Assembly (NCBI RefSeq): GCF_051401765.1
Contig: NW_027480422.1
Location: 18,742,001-18,806,000, forward strand
DNA from: Calliopsis andreniformis
Taxonomy: Eukaryota > Arthropoda > Insecta > Hymenoptera > Andrenidae
DNA length: 64,000 bases
Direction of reading: 5' to 3'
The notes under the pieces are model-generated. The model did not search any database, was not told the DNA's origin, and saw only the letters and a list, made by a program, of their open reading frames with translations. Positions 1 through 10,299 of this stretch are shown here, piece by piece. A program made the position numbers and the translations under genes. The first letter of the stretch is position 1; each line of letters opens with the position of its first letter.

Positions 1-240
1 GACCGGGACGTAGAAATGACCATAACTTTCACACCCGTGCAATTATTCGTTTTATACGATTGAAAAACTGTTGTATTTGTTTTGTGTTTTATGCTTCTGG
101 CGCTGACTTCTTAGTCCCTTACTATTCGATCTGGTTGAACAACGCCCTAGATTGAAGTCTAGGATGCCCGGAATGTAGAAATGACTGTTTCTTTCACACT
201 GGTTGCAATTATTCCAGTTGTACGATGGAAAAACTGTTGT
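1..240 (+). repeat. Block duplicated 28 monomers downstream (copy at 4645-4884)
   Basis: The unusual CACACCCGTGCAATTATTCG, which lacks one base of the usual CACACTGGTTGCAATT stretch, occurs in the monomer starting at 10 and again in the one starting at 4654. The two also share GGCGCTGACTTCTTAG, CGATCTGGTTGAAC, GATTGAAG and the following GAATGTAGAAATGACTGT. The offset of 4644 bp is 28 monomers. Similarity fades after about base 240. The shared one-base deletion is strong evidence of common descent rather than parallel mutation. Confidence 0.8.
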
Positions 241-3010
241 ATATTTATTGTATTTTACGCTTCGGTCGTTGACTTCTAAGGCCCTAACTACTCGATCTGG
301 TGGGGCAACGTCCAAGAGTGAAGCCTAGGTATCCCGGAACGTAGAAATGACCCTCACTTTCACACTGGATGCAATTATACGTTTTATACGATGGAAAAAC
401 TGTTGTGTTTATAATGTATTTTATGCTCCTGGCGTTGACTTCTAAGGCCCTAGCTATTCGATCCGGTGGAGCAACTCCCTACAGTGAAGACTAGGTTGCC
501 TGGAACGTAGAAATGACTATCACTTTCACACTGGTTGCGATTATTCGTGTTGTACGATGGAAAAACCGTTGCACTTTCATTGTATTTTATGCTCCTGGCG
601 TTGACTTCATAGGCTCTGAATATTCGATCTGGTGGGCCAACGCCCTAGAGCGAAGCCTAGGTTGCCCGGAACGTAGAAATGACCATTACCTTCACACTGT
701 TTGCTATTATTCATTTTATACGATGAAGACACCCTTGTATTTGTATTGTATTTTATGCTTCTGGCATTGACTTGTAAGGCCGTAGCTATTAGATGTGGTG
801 GAGCAACGCCCTGGAGTGAAGCCTAGGTATCCCGGAACGTAGAAATGACCCTCACTTTCACACTGGATGCAATTATACGTTTTATACGATGGAAAAACTG
901 TTGTGTTTATAATGTATTTTATGCTCCTGGCGTTGACTTCTAAGGCCGTAGCTATTCGATCTGGTGGAGCGACGCCCTAGAGTGAAGCCTAGGTTGCCGG
1001 AACGTGGAAATGACCAGTACTTTCACACTGGCTGCAGTTATTCCTGTTATACGATGGAAAAACTGTTGTATTTTTATTGTATTTTTTGCTTCTGGCTTTG
1101 AATTCTAAGTCCCTAGCTATTCGATCTGGTGGAGAAACGCCCTAGAGTGAAGCCTAGGTTGCCCGGAACGTAGAAATGACCAGCACTTTCACACTGGTTG
1201 CAGTTATTCCTGTTATACGATGGAAAAACTGTTGTATTTTTATTTTATTTTTTGCTTCTGGCGTTGAATTCTAAGTCCCTAGCTATTCGACCTGCTGGAG
1301 CAACACCCTAGAGTGAAGCCTACGTTTCCCGGAACGTAGAAATGACCATTACTTTCACACTGGTTGCAATTATTCATTTTATACGATGCAAATACTGTTG
1401 TGTTTATTTTGTATTTTGTGCATCTGGCGTTGACTTCTAAGGCCGTAGCTATCCGATCTGGTGGAGCAACGCCCTAGAGTGAAGCCTAAGTTTCCCGGAA
1501 CGTAGAAATGTCCATTACTTTCACAGTGGTTGCAATTATTCCTGTTACACGACGGAAAGACTGTTGTGTTTATATTGTATTTTGTGCATCTGGCGTTGAC
1601 TTCTAAGGCCGTAGCTATCCGATCTGGTGGAGCAACGCCCTAGAGTGAAGCCAAGGTTTCCCGGAACGTAGAAATGACCACTACTTTCACACTGGTTGCA
1701 ATTATTCCTGTTATACGTTGGAAAAACTGTTGGTTATATATTGTATTTTATGCTTCTGGCATTGACTTCTTAGGCCCTAATTATTCGATCTGGTGGAACA
1801 ACAGCCTAGATTGAAGCCTAGGTTGCCCGGAACGTAGAAATGACCATTAATTTGACACTGTTTGAAATTATTCATTTTATACGATGCAAATACTGTTGTG
1901 TTTATATTGTATTTTGTGCATCTGGCGTTGACTTCTAAGGCCGTAGCTATCCGATCTGGTGGAGCAACGCCCTAGAGTGAAGCCTACGTTTCCCGGAACG
2001 TAGAAATGACCATTACTTTCACACTGGTTGCAATTACTCCTGTTATACGATGGAAAAACTGTTGGTTATATATTGTATTTTATGCTTCTGGCATTGACTT
2101 CTAAGGCCCTAACCATTCGAACTGGTGGAGCAACGCCCTAGAGTCAAGCCTAGGTTGCCGGAACGTAGAAAGGATCATAACTTGCACACTGGTTGCAATT
2201 ATTCGTTTTATACGATGGAAAAACTGTTGTACTTTTATTGTATTTTATGCTTCTGGCGATGACTTCTAAGGCTGTAGCTATTCGATCTGGTGGAGCGACG
2301 CCCTAGAGTGAAGCCTAAGTTTCCCGGAACGTAGAAATGTCCATTACTTTCACAGTGGTTGCAATTATTCCTGTTATACGATGGAAAAACTGTTGTGTTT
2401 ATATTGTATTTTGTGCATCTGGCGTTGACTTCTAAGGCCGTAGCTATCCGATCTGGTGGAGCAACGCCCTAGAGTGAAGCCTAGGTTTCCCGGAACGTAG
2501 AAATGACCATAACTTTCACACTGGTTGCAATTATTCGTTTTATACGATGGAAAAGCTGTTGTATTTATATTGTGTTTTATGCTTCTGGCGTTGACTTCTT
2601 AGGCCCTAACTATTCGATCTGGTGGAGCAACGCCCTAGAGTGAAGCCTAGGTTGCACGGAACGTAGAAATGACCATTACTCTCACTCTGGTTGCAATTAC
2701 TCCTGTTATACGATGGAAAAACTGTTGTATCTTTATTGTATTTTATGCATCGGGCGTTGACTTCTAAGGCCGTAGCTATTCGATGTGTTGGAGCAACGCC
2801 GTAGAGTGAAGCCTAGGTTGACCGGAACGTAGAAATGACCATTATTTTCACACTGGTTGCAATTATTCCTGTTATACGATGAAAAACTGTTGCATCTTTA
2901 TTGTATTTTATGCTTGGTGCGTTGACTTCTAAGGCCCTAACTATTCGATCTGGTGCAGCAACGCCCTAGAGTCAAGCCTAGGTTGCCCGGAACTTAGAAA
3001 TGACCATTAC

Positions 3011-4006
3011 GTTCACACCGGTTGCAATTATTCGTTTTATACGATGGAAAAACTGTTGCATTTATTATGTATTTTATGCCTCTGGCGTTGACTTCTGAGG
3101 CCCTAACGATTCGGTCTGGCGGAGCAACGCCCTAGAGTGAAACCTAGGTTGCCCGGAACGTAGAAATGGCCATTACTTTCACACTGGTTGCAATTATTCC
3201 TGTTATACGATGGAAAAACTGTTGTATCTATATTGTATTTTATGCTTCTGGCGTTGACTTCTAAGGCCGTAGCTATTCGATCTGGTGGAGCAACGCCCTA
3301 GAGTGAAGCCTAGGTTGTACGGTACGTAGAAATGACCATTACTTTCACACTGTTTCTAATTATTCATTTTATACGATGGAAACACTGTTGTATTTGTTTT
3401 GTATTTTATGCATTTGGCGTTGACTTCTTAGGCCGTAACAATTCGATCTGGTGGGCCAACGCCTTAGAGTGAAGCCTAGGTTGCCCGGAACGTAGAAATG
3501 ACCATTACCTTCACACCGGTTGCAATTATTCGTTTTATACGATGGAAAAACTGTTGCATTTATTATGTATTTTATGCCTCTGGCGTTGACTTCTGAGGCC
3601 CTAACGATTCGGTCTGGCGGAGCAACGCCCTAGAGTGAAACCTAGGTTGCCCGGAACGTAGAAATGGCCATTACTTTCACACTGGTTGCAATTATTCCTG
3701 TTATACGATGGAAAAACTGTTGTATCTATATTGTATTTTATGCTTCTGGCGTTGACTTCTAAGGCCGTAGCTATTCGATCTGGTGGAGCAACGCCCTAGA
3801 GTGAAGCCTAGGTTGCACGGTACGTAGAAATGACCATTACTTTCACACTGTTTCCAATTATTCATTTTATACGATGGAAACACTGTTGTATTTGTTTTGT
3901 ATTTTATGCATTTGGCGTTGACTTCTTAGGCCGTAACAATTCGATCTGGTGGAACAACGCCCTAGAGTGAAGCCTAGGTTGCCCGGAACGTAGAAATGAC
4001 CATTAC
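3011..4006 (+). repeat. Tandem duplication of a 3-monomer unit (2 x 498 bp)
   Basis: The units 3011-3508 and 3509-4006 match monomer by monomer. Both contain TTCACACCGGTTGC, TTTATTATGTATTTTATGCC, GAGGCCCTAACGATTCGG, then a near-consensus monomer, then one with TTATGCATTTGGCG and GGCCGTAACAATTCG. They differ at only a few bases, for example GGGCCAACGCCTTAG against GGAACAACGCCCTAG. The TTATGCATTTGGCG monomer appears a third time 498 bp further on, near 4367, so the trimer period briefly continues. Confidence 0.85.
3160..3325 (+). repeat. Representative full-length monomer (166 bp)
   Basis: This copy runs from one GTAGAAATG to the base before the next and is exactly 166 bp. It is close to the consensus and useful as a query or phase reference. 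It carries TTATACGATGG, the A5 tract, both TTGTAT elements (the first as TTGTATCT), GGCGTTGACTTCTAAGG, ATTCGATCTGGTGG and CCTAGG. It departs from consensus near the end, where CCCGGAAC reads as TACGGTAC. The choice of phase is arbitrary because the array is tandem. Confidence 0.9.
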
Positions 4007-4644
4007 ATTCACACTGTTGGTAATTATTCACTATATACGATGTGAAAACTGTTGTGTTTATAATGTATTTTATGCTCTTGGCGTTGACTTCTAAGGCCGT
4101 AGCTATTCGATCTGGTGGAGCGACGCCCTAGAGTGAAGCCTAGGTTGCCCGGAACGTGGAAATGACCAGTACTTTCACACTGGCTGCAGTTATTCCTGTT
4201 ATACGATGGAAAAACTGTTGTATTTTTATTGTATTTTTTGTTTCTGGCTTTGAATTCTAAGTCCCTAGCTATTCGATCTGGTGGAGAAACGCCCCAGTGT
4301 GAAGCCTAGGTTGCCGGGAACGTAGAAATGACCATTCCCTTCACAGTGTTTGCTATTATTCATTTTATACGATGGAAACACTGTTGTATTTGTTTTGTAT
4401 TTTATGCATTTGGCGTTGACTTCTTAGGCCGTAACAATTCGATCTGGTGGGCCAACGCCCTAGAGTGAAGCCTAGGTTGCCCGGAACGTAGAAATGACCA
4501 TTACCTTCACACTGTTTGCTATTATTCATTTTATACGATGGAGACACCCTTGTATTTGTATTGTATTTTATGCTTCTGGCATTGACTTCTAAGGCCGTAG
4601 CTATTAGATGTGGTAGAGCAACGCCCTGGAGTGAAGCCTAGGTA

Positions 4645-4884
4645 TCCCGGAAAGTAGAAATGACCATAACTTTCACACCCGTGCAATTATTCGTTTTATA
4701 CGATGGAAAAACTGTTGTATTTGTTTTGTATTTTGTGCTTCTGGCGCTGACTTCTTAGATCCTTACTATTCGATCTGGTTGAACAACGCCCTAGATTGAA
4801 GCCTAGGATGCCCGGAATGTAGAAATGACTGTCACTTTCACACTGGTTGCAATTATTCCAGTTATACGATGGAAAAACTGTTGT
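4645..4884 (+). repeat. Second copy of the block at 1-240
   Basis: It carries the same CACACCCGTGCAATT deletion variant and GGCGCTGAC change as the left edge of the window. After it the sequence switches to a TTGTATCTTTATTG monomer, which differs from the one after base 240. Confidence 0.8.
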
Positions 4885-5839
4885 ATCTTTATTGTATTTT
4901 ATGCTTCGTGCGTTGACTTCTAAGGCCCTAACTATTCGATCTGGTGGAGCAACGCCCTAGGGTCAAGCCTAGGTTGCCCGGAACGTAGAAATGACCATTA
5001 CCTTCACACTGTTTACAATTATTCATTTTACACAGTGGAGACACCCTTGTATTTCTATTGTATTTTATGCTTCTGGCATTGACTTCTATGGCCGTAGCTA
5101 GTAGATGTGGTGGAGCAACGCCCTGGAGTGAAGCCTAGGTATCCCGGAACGTAGAAATGACCATCACTTTCACACTGGATGCAATTATTCGTTTTATACG
5201 ATGGAAAAACTGTTGTATTTATATTGTATGTTATGCTTCTGGTGTTGACTTCTTCGGCCCTTGCTATCCGATCTGGTGGAGGAACGCCCTAGAGTGAGGC
5301 CTGGGTTGCACGGAACGTAGAAATGACCATTACGTTCACACTCTTTGCAATTATTCATTTTATACGATGGAAAAACTGTTGTATTTGTTTTGTATTTTAT
5401 GCTTCTGGCGTTGATTTCTAAGACCCTAGCTATTCGATCTGGTAGAGCAACGCCCCTGTGTGAAGCGTAGGTTGCCTGGAACGTAGAAATGACCATTACA
5501 TTCACACTGGTTGCAATTATTCCTGTTATACGCTGGAAAAACTGTTGCATTTATATTGTATTTTATGCTTCTGGCGTTGTCTTCTAAGGCCGTGGCTATT
5601 CGATCTGGTGGAGCAACGCCCTAGAGAAAGGCCTAGGTTTCCCGGAACGTAGAAATGACCATTGCCTTCACACTAGTAGCAATTATTCCTGTTATACGAT
5701 GGAAAAACTGTTGTATTTATGTTGTATTTTATGCTCCTGGCGTTGACTTCTTAGGTCCCAACTATACGATCTGGTGGAACAACGCCCTACAGTGAAGCCT
5801 AGGTTGCCCGGAACGTAGAAATAACCATTACCATCACAC

Positions 5840-6215
5840 AGATTGCAATTATTCATTTTATACAATGGAAAAACTGTTGTATTTTTATTGTATTTTATGC
5901 TCCGGGCGCAGACTTCTAAGGCCCTAGCTATTCGATCTCGTGGAGCAACACATTACAGTGAAGAATAGGTTGCCCGGAACGTATAATGACTATCACTTTC
6001 ACACTTGTTACAATTATTCGTGTTATACGATGGAAAAACCGTTGCATTTTCATTGTATTTTGTGCTTCTGGCGTTGACTTCTAAGGCCCTAACTACACGG
6101 CCTGGTGGGGCAACGACCTAGAGTGAAGCCCAGGTTGCCCGGAACGTAGAAATGACCATTACTTTCACAGAGTTTGCTATTATTCCCGTTATACGGTGGA
6201 AAAACTGTTGTATAT
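5840..6215 (+). repeat. Block with GTATAATGAC deletion, shared with 12144-12519
   Basis: Near 5981 the monomer start reads GTATAATGAC, one base shorter than GTAGAAATGAC, and it is preceded by CAACACATTACAGTGAAG. The same combination recurs near 12285, 6304 bp (38 monomers) away. Both copies continue through CGTTGCATTTTCATTG, ACTACACGGCCTGG and CACAGAGTTTGC. Confidence 0.82.
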
Positions 6216-6688
6216 TTATTGTATTTTATGTTTCGGACGTTGACTTCTAAGGCCCTAACTACTCGATCTGGTGGCGCAACGTCCAAGAGTGAAGCTTATG
6301 TTGCCCGGAACGTAGAAACGACCATTGGTTTCACACAGGTTGCAATTATTCCTTTTATAGGATGGAAAAACTGTTGTAACTTTATTTTATTTTATGCTTC
6401 TGGCGATGACTTCTTAGGCGCTAACTATTCGATCTGGTGGAGCAACGCACTGGAGTGAAGCCTAGGTTGCATGGAACGTAGAAGTGACCATTACGTTCAC
6501 ACTGGTTGCAATTATTCGTGTTGTACGATGGAAAAACCGTTGCATTTTCATTGCATTTTATGCTCCTGGCGTTGACTTCATGGGCTCTGAATATTCGATC
6601 TGGTGGGCCAACGCCCTAGAGTGAAGCCTAGGTTGCCCGGAACGTAGAAATGACCATTAACTTCACACTGATTGCAATTATTCATTTC

Positions 6689-7352
6689 ATACGATGGAAA
6701 AACTGTTGTATTTTGATTGTATTTTATGCTTCGGGCGTTGACTTCTAAGGCCCTAACTATTCGATGTGGTGGAGCAACGCCCTTGAGTCATGCCTAGGTG
6801 GCCCGGAACGTAGAAATGACCATAATTTTCACATCGGTTGCAATTATTCGTTTTATTCGATGGAAAAACTGTTGCATTTGTTTTGTATTTTACGCTTCTG
6901 GCGTTGACTTCCAAGGCACTAACAATTCGTCCTGGCGGAGCAACGCCCTAGAGTGAAGCCTAGGTTGCCTGGAACGTAGAAATGGCCAATACTTTCACAC
7001 TGGATGCAATTATTCGTTTTATACGATGGAAAAACTGTTGTATTTTGATTGTATTTTATGCTTCGGGCGTTGACTTCTAAGGCCCTAACTATTCGATGTG
7101 GTGGAGCAACGCCCTTGAGTCATGCCTAGGTGGCCCGGAACGTAGAAATGACCATAATTTTCACATCGGTTGCAATTATTCGTTTTATTCGATGGAAAAA
7201 CTGTTGCATTTGTTTTGTATTTTACGCTTCTGGCGTTGACTTCCAAGGCCCTAACAATTCGTCCTGGCGGAGCAACGCCCTAGAGTGAAGCCTAGGTTGC
7301 CTGGAACGTAGAAATGGCCAATACTTTCACACTGGATGCAATTATTCGTTTT
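6689..7352 (+). repeat. Tandem duplication of a 2-monomer unit (2 x 332 bp)
   Basis: 6689-7020 and 7021-7352 are nearly identical. Both include TATTTTGATTGTATTTTATG, the rare GCCCTTGAGTCATGCC, CACATCGGTTGC, TTTTATTCGATGG and CCTGGCGGAGC. I saw one difference, GGCACTAAC against GGCCCTAAC. A further single copy of the GAGTCATGCC to CACATCGG part lies at about 11585-11790. Confidence 0.88.
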
Positions 7353-8639
7353 ATACGATGGAAAAACTGTTGTATTTATATTGTATGTTCTGCTTCTGGC
7401 GTTGACTTCCTAGGCCCTTGCTATTCGATCTGGTGGAACAACGACCTAGATTGAATCCTAGGTTGCCCGGATCGTAGAAATGACCGTTACCTTCACACTG
7501 ATTGCAATTATTCATTTTATACGATGGAAACACTGTTGTATTTTGATTGTATTTTATGCTTCGGGCGTTGACTTCTAAGGCCATAACTATTCGATGTGGT
7601 GGAGCAACGCCCTAGAGTCAAGCGTAGGTGGCCCGGTACGTAGAAATGACCATAGCTTTCACACTGGTTTCAATTATTCGTTTTATACGATGGTAAAACT
7701 GTTGAATTTATTTTGTATTTTATGCTTCGGGCGTTGACTTCTAAGGCCCTAACTATTCGATCTGGTGGAGCAACGCCCTAGAGTGAAGCCTAGTTTGCCT
7801 GGAACGTAGAAATGCCCATTACTTTCACACTGGATGCAATTATTCGTTTTATACGATGAAAAAACTGTTGTATTTATATTGTATTTTATGCTTCGGGCGT
7901 TGACTTCTAAGGCCCTAACTATTCGATGTGGTGGAGCAACGCCCTAGAGTGAAGCCTAGATTGCCCGGAACGTAGAAATGACCATAGCTTTCTCACTGGT
8001 TGCAATCATTCATGTTATACAAGGGAAAAACTGTTGTACTTATATTGTATTTTATGCTTCTGGCGTTGACTTCTTATGCCCAGACTATTCGGTCTCGTGG
8101 AGCAACGCCCTAGAGTGAAGCCTAGGTTGCCCCGAACGTGGAAGTGACCATTACCTTCGCACTGTTTGCGATTATTCATTTTATACGATGGTAAAACTGT
8201 TGTACTTATGTCGTATTTTATTCTTCTGGCGTTGAATTCTACGTCCCTAGCTATTCGATCTGGTGGAGCCACGCCCTAGAGTGGAGCCAAGGTAACCCTG
8301 GACATAGAAATGACCAGTACTTTCACACTGGTTACAGCTTTCCTGTTATTCCATGGAAAAACTGGTGCACTTTTATTGTACTATATGCTTCTGGCGTTGT
8401 ATTCAAAGTCCCTAACTATTCGATCTGGTGGAGCAACGCCCTAGAGTGAAGCCTAGGTTACCCGGAAAATAGAAATGACCAGTACTTTCACACTGGTTGC
8501 TATTATTCCTTATATACGATGGAAAAACTGTTGTATTTTTATGTATTTTATGCTTCTGGCGTTGACTTCTAAGGCCCTAACTAGTCGATCTGGTGCAGTA
8601 ACGCCCAAGAGTGAAACCTAGGTTGCACGGAACGTAGAA

Positions 8640-8970
8640 ATGACCATTAGATTCACACTGGTTGCAGTTATTCCTGTTATACAATGGAGAAACTGTTGCA
8701 TTTTTAATGTATTTTATGCTTCTGGCGTTGTACTCAAAGTCCCTAACTATTCGATCTGGTGGAGCAACGCCCTGGAGTTAAGCCAAGGTTGCCCGGAACG
8801 TAGAAATGACAATAACTTTCACACTGATTGCAATTATTCCTTCTATACAATGAAAAAACTGTTCTATTTATTTTGTATTTTATGCTTCGGGCGTTGACTG
8901 CTAAGGCCCTAACTATTCGATCTGGTGGAGCAACGCCCAAGAGTGAAACCTAGGTTGCCCAGAAGGTAGA
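8640..8970 (+). repeat. Dispersed two-monomer lineage (TTCAAAGTCCC then TTCTATTTATTTTG)
   Basis: A monomer with ATACAATGG, GTTGCATTTTTA, GTATTCAAAGTCCC and GGAGTTAAGCCAAGG is followed by one with TTCTATACAATG, CTGTTCTATTTATTTTG or its TTTGTTTTG form, and CTTCGGGCG. The same ordered pair is found at about 15290-15560, 15940-16210 and 42830-43090. The first member alone is at 19270-19420 and 19760-19910. The preserved order shows that the pair moved as a unit. Confidence 0.75.
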
Positions 8971-9758
8971 AATGACAATTACTTTCACACTGGTTGCTAT
9001 TATTCATGTTATACGATGGAAAAGCTGTTGTATATATATTGTATTTTATGGTTCTGGCGTTGACTTCTTAGGCCCTAACTATTCGATCTGGTGGAGCACT
9101 GCCCTAGACTGAAGCCTAGGTTGCCCGGAACGTAGTAATGACCAGTACTTTCACACTGGTTGCAGCTTTCCTGCTTTACGATGGAAAATCTGTTGCATTT
9201 TTATTGTATTTTATGCTTCTGGCGTTGTATTCAAAGTCCCTAACTATTCGATCTGGTGGAACAACGTCCTGGAGTTAAGCCTAGGTTGCCCGGAAAGTAG
9301 TAATGACCATAACTTTCACAATGTCTGCAATCATTCATTTTATGCGATGGAAAAGCTGTTGTATTTATATTGTATTTTATGCTTCTGGAGTTGACTTCTA
9401 AGTCCCTAGCCATTCGATCTGGTGGACCAACGCCCTAGAGTGAAGCCTAGGTTGCCCGGAACGTAGAAATGACCATAACATTCATACTGGTTGCAATTAT
9501 TCCTTCTATACAATGAAAAAACTGTTCTATTTATTTTGTATTTTATGCTTCGGGCGTTGACTTCTAAGGCCCTAGCTATTCGATCTGGTGGAGCAACGCC
9601 CAAGAGTGAAACCTAGGTTGCCCGGAACGTAGAAATGACCATTACTTTCACACTGGTTGCTATTATTCCTGTTATACGATGGAAAACCTGTTGTATATAT
9701 ATTGTATTTTATGCTTCTGGCGTTGACTTCTTAGGCCCTAACTATTCGATCTGGTGGA
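8800..9758 (+). repeat. Four-monomer-spaced duplication (8800-9095 and 9463-9758)
   Basis: CTATACAATGAAAAAACTG, GTTCTATTTATTTTG, CGCCCAAGAGTGAAACC and, in the next monomer, GGTTGCTATTATTC with GTTGTATATATATTG occur in the same order in both pieces, 663 bp apart. The sequence between them is different, so the offset reflects a four-monomer unit that has since been partly replaced. Confidence 0.75.
8990..9507 (+). repeat. Block shared with 17615-18132 (52 monomers apart)
   Basis: The shared series is GTTGTATATATATTG, GTGGAGCACTGCCCT, GTAGTAATGACCAGTAC, GCAGCTTTCCTG (a two-base-shortened form of the GCAGTTATTCCTG region), GGAACAACGTCCTGGAG, TTTTATGCGATGG and CATAACATTCATACTGG. The order and the shortened GCAGCTTTCC are the same in both places, at an offset of 8625 bp. 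It is a dispersed duplication of about three monomers. Confidence 0.8.
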
Positions 9759-10299
9759 GCAACGCCCTAGAGTGGAGCCTAGGTTGCGCGGAACGTAGAA
9801 ATGACCATTACCTTCACACTGTTTGCGATTAATCATTTGATACGCTGGAAAAACTGTTCTATTTATTTTGTATTTCATGCTTCGGGCGTTGACTTCTAAG
9901 GCCCTAACTATTCGATCTGGTGGAGCAACGCCCTTCAGTTAAGCCTACGTTGCCCGGAACGTAGAAATGACCTTTGCTTTCACACTGTTTGCAAATATAC
10001 ATTATATACGATGGTAAAGCTGTTGTATTTATATTGTATTTTATGCTTCTGGCGTTGAATCCTTAGGCCCTAACTATTCGATCTGGTGGAGCAACGCCCA
10101 AGAGTGAAACCTAGGTTGCCCGGAACGTAGAAATGACCATTACTTTAACACTGGTTGCTATTATTCCTTTTATACGATGGAAAAACTGTTGTATTTTTAT
10201 TGTATTTTATGCTTCTGGCGTTGACTTCTAAGTCCCTAGCTAGTCGGTCTGGTGGAGCAACGCCCTAGAGCGAAATCTAGGTTGCCCGGAACGTTGAAA

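Larger units (their letters stand above)
1..8000 (+). repeat. Array segment I: diverged monomers with short local duplications
   Basis: About 48 monomers. Common variants are GTTTTATACG, CATTTTATACG and CCTGTTATACG at phases 40-50, and GGCCGTAGCTATTCG in place of GGCCCTAACTATTCG. Duplications are small: offsets of 498 bp (3 monomers) at 341/839, 1381/1879 and 3371/3869/4367, and of 829 bp (5 monomers) at 1502/2331. A roughly 240-bp piece at 901-1140 recurs at 4052-4292, 19 monomers away. No non-satellite sequence is visible. Confidence 0.8.

Noticed and set aside
3200..3240. TATA-like elements (TTATACG, TATTTATAT) as promoters
   Set aside because: They occur in nearly every monomer as part of the AT-rich half and have no associated gene. 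Low-level satellite transcription is possible but the sequence does not show a promoter.
3270..3325. Pol III box B-like ATTCGATCTGG, suggesting a tRNA-derived repeat
   Set aside because: Only TTCGA agrees with the box B core, no box A lies at the right distance and no tRNA fold or terminator is evident.
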